Below, piece by piece: positions 7,125 through 7,583 of a DNA stretch of 7,583 nucleotides. Within the stretch, counting starts at the first letter, position 1. Every line of letters starts with the position of its first letter. The stretch is from Sporomusaceae bacterium. GTDB lineage: Bacteria > Bacillota > Negativicutes > DSM-13327. The notes under the pieces were generated by a model. The model made no database searches and had not been told where the DNA came from. It saw only the letters and a list, made by a program, of their open reading frames with translations. The DNA lies in the NCBI GenBank assembly GCA_027492445.1, contig JAPUES010000217.1:1-7583 (forward strand), in the 5' to 3' direction. The position numbers and the translations under genes are program-made.

Positions 7125-7154
7125 GCAAACAACGAATACGCTTTAGCAGCTTAA
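7125..7154 (+). other. tmRNA tag-peptide reading frame
   Basis: The resume codon is GCA (7125), and the frame reads ANNEYALAA followed by TAA (7152-7154). With the alanine donated by tmRNA itself, the tag appended to stalled proteins would be AANNEYALAA. The terminal LAA is the standard ClpXP recognition end, and the YALAA ending matches the E. coli type. The resume codon sits 10 bases after the pseudoknot 1 strand, as usual. Confidence 0.93.
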
Positions 7155-7303
7155 TGCTAACGTTCTACCGTCCCTCTTCCTGTGGGGAAGGCTAGGACGT
7201 CACAATGCAGGATACCTGAGGTCTCATTCTCCGCGGACCGACTGGGAAACTTTAACGAGATAGCGCCAGCGAAGCCTGTCTGTAGGCGTCAACGGGGCGA
7301 AAT

Positions 7304-7381
7304 CTAAATTACAGAATGCGCTCGGAGAAACCTATGTAGTGATGCCTCTGGACAGGAGTTCGATTCTCCTCGCCTCCACCA
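7304..7381. other. Probable chromosomal attachment half-site in the ssrA 3' end
   Basis: The recombinase-like reading frame entering from the right edge crosses the exact tmRNA 3' terminus (7381) and stops at 7304. The 3' ends of tmRNA and tRNA genes are classic integration targets. Because the tmRNA stays intact across its T arm and CCA, the element, if present, restores or leaves this sequence. The core repeat cannot be defined because the other end of the element is not in the window. Confidence 0.5.
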
Positions 7382-7583
7382 TTCAAGCGAAAAACGAAGG
7401 ATGATATCAATTTCATCTTTCTTAATGACAACAGATTGAATAACCGTACTTACGATACTCCTGACTTGTTCAGGAGTTTTTTCGTTTAGTGAGAAGGATT
7501 CGATTTTCTTGAGGATTTCTTCATTGGTTAAATTAGAATAAAAACTCTTAGCCTCAACCGCTTGAATCATACTTTCAACCTCG
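7304..7583 (-). CDS. C-terminal part of a probable large serine recombinase (partial, enters from the right edge)
   Basis: The frame is open to the window edge, with in-frame residues before the internal ATG at 7570, so only the last 92 residues are seen. The segment NEEILKKIESFSLN, then EQVRSIVSTVIQSVVIKKDEIDIILRF, resembles the end of large serine recombinases: a helical stretch, a helix with I/V at regular spacing, then a short beta strand. The catalytic domain would lie outside. The final 25 residues (from WWRRGESNSCPE to the TAG at 7304) are encoded by antisense tmRNA and are unlikely to belong to the ancestral protein. They probably replaced the original tail on integration. It could instead be the remnant of a degraded element. 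The family call rests on pattern recognition of the C-terminus only. Confidence 0.5.
   Translation of the reverse strand, partial: EVESMIQAVEAKSFYSNLTNEEILKKIESFSLNEKTPEQVRSIVSTVIQSVVIKKDEIDIILRFSLEWWRRGESNSCPEASLHRFLRAHSVI
7457..7482 (+). terminator. Intrinsic terminator likely serving ssrA, embedded in the recombinase gene
   Basis: ACTCCTGA (7457-7464) and TCAGGAGT (7470-7477) form a perfect 8-bp stem with a CTTGT loop, followed by a T-run ending at 7482. The orientation is plus strand, about 75 bases past the tmRNA CCA, and it is the first terminator-like structure after ssrA. It lies within the minus-strand recombinase reading frame. The A-T closing pair and short stem make it moderate in strength. 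Confidence 0.65.

Larger units (their letters stand above)
7035..7381 (+). ncRNA. ssrA: tmRNA (SsrA RNA)
   Basis: This 347-nt RNA rescues stalled ribosomes, acting first as alanyl-tRNA and then as a short mRNA for a degradation tag. The ends pair as a 7-bp acceptor stem, GGGGGCG (7035-7041) with CGCCTCC (7371-7377), followed by ACCA with an encoded CCA. The third pair is G7037-U7375, the alanine identity wobble. The 5' end continues with the conserved GGTTTCGACAGGGGT. The T arm is AGGAG/CTCCT (7354-7358, 7366-7370) around TTCGATT. Pseudoknot 1 is visible: CGGG 7083-7086 with CCCG 7097-7100, and TTCCA 7088-7092 with TGGAA 7110-7114. The gene has its own promoter, separate from smpB. The 3' half is overlapped antisense by a recombinase-like reading frame. 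Confidence 0.97.

Noticed and set aside
6947..7132. Minus-strand 61-codon open frame across the ssrA 5' half
   Set aside because: It is antisense to the structured 5' half of tmRNA and the ssrA promoter, with no ribosome binding site or recognisable protein features.
7304..7570. Stand-alone 88-residue protein starting at ATG 7570
   Set aside because: The frame is open upstream to the window edge and no ribosome binding site precedes 7570. The tail is antisense tmRNA, a known source of spurious WWRRGESN-type hypothetical proteins.
1..7583. CRISPR arrays, tandem repeats or insertion sequences
   Set aside because: No regularly spaced repeats, transposase frames or terminal inverted repeats were seen in the window; all strong inverted repeats are terminators or RNA stems.

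Overview
The window looks like a Firmicutes chromosome of moderate to low GC. The signs are strong sigma-A promoters, a T-box leader, AGGAGG-type ribosome binding sites with several TTG starts, and the Gram-positive order est - rnr - smpB - ssrA. The organism may belong to the Negativicutes (Sporomusa/Pelosinus-like), but that is inferred from general protein character and was not tested by a search.

Positions 1-430 hold the possible tail of an upstream gene, a near-consensus promoter (75-104) and a complete tryptophan-type T-box leader with specifier codon UGG (213-215), antiterminator and intrinsic terminator. This leader controls an orphan TrpB2-type tryptophan synthase beta chain (428-1783), closed by its own terminator. 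A new promoter (about 1841-1868) then starts a tight operon: carboxylesterase (TTG start, 1902-2654), PaaI-type hotdog thioesterase (2660-3064), RNase R (3061-5376) and SmpB (TTG start, 5404-5874). It ends at a perfect 16-bp bidirectional hairpin shared with the convergent EamA-family transporter on the minus strand (5920-6831).

The transporter's promoter and the ssrA promoter diverge from the 6.83-7.03 kb gap. The tmRNA gene (ssrA, 7035-7381) is complete: alanine-type acceptor stem with G-U wobble, first pseudoknot, a tag frame ANNEYALAA and encoded CCA. RNase R, SmpB and tmRNA together make up the trans-translation and nonstop-mRNA decay machinery.

The right edge appears to be the junction of an integrated element. 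A minus-strand reading frame resembling the C-terminus of a large serine recombinase enters from outside the window and runs through the tmRNA 3' end. Its last 25 codons are antisense tmRNA. Inside this recombinase frame, on the opposite strand, lies a hairpin plus T-run that would serve as the ssrA terminator. This junction is the most unusual part of the window. The rest is a well-organised housekeeping region, and I do not see a wholly novel multigene system in it.
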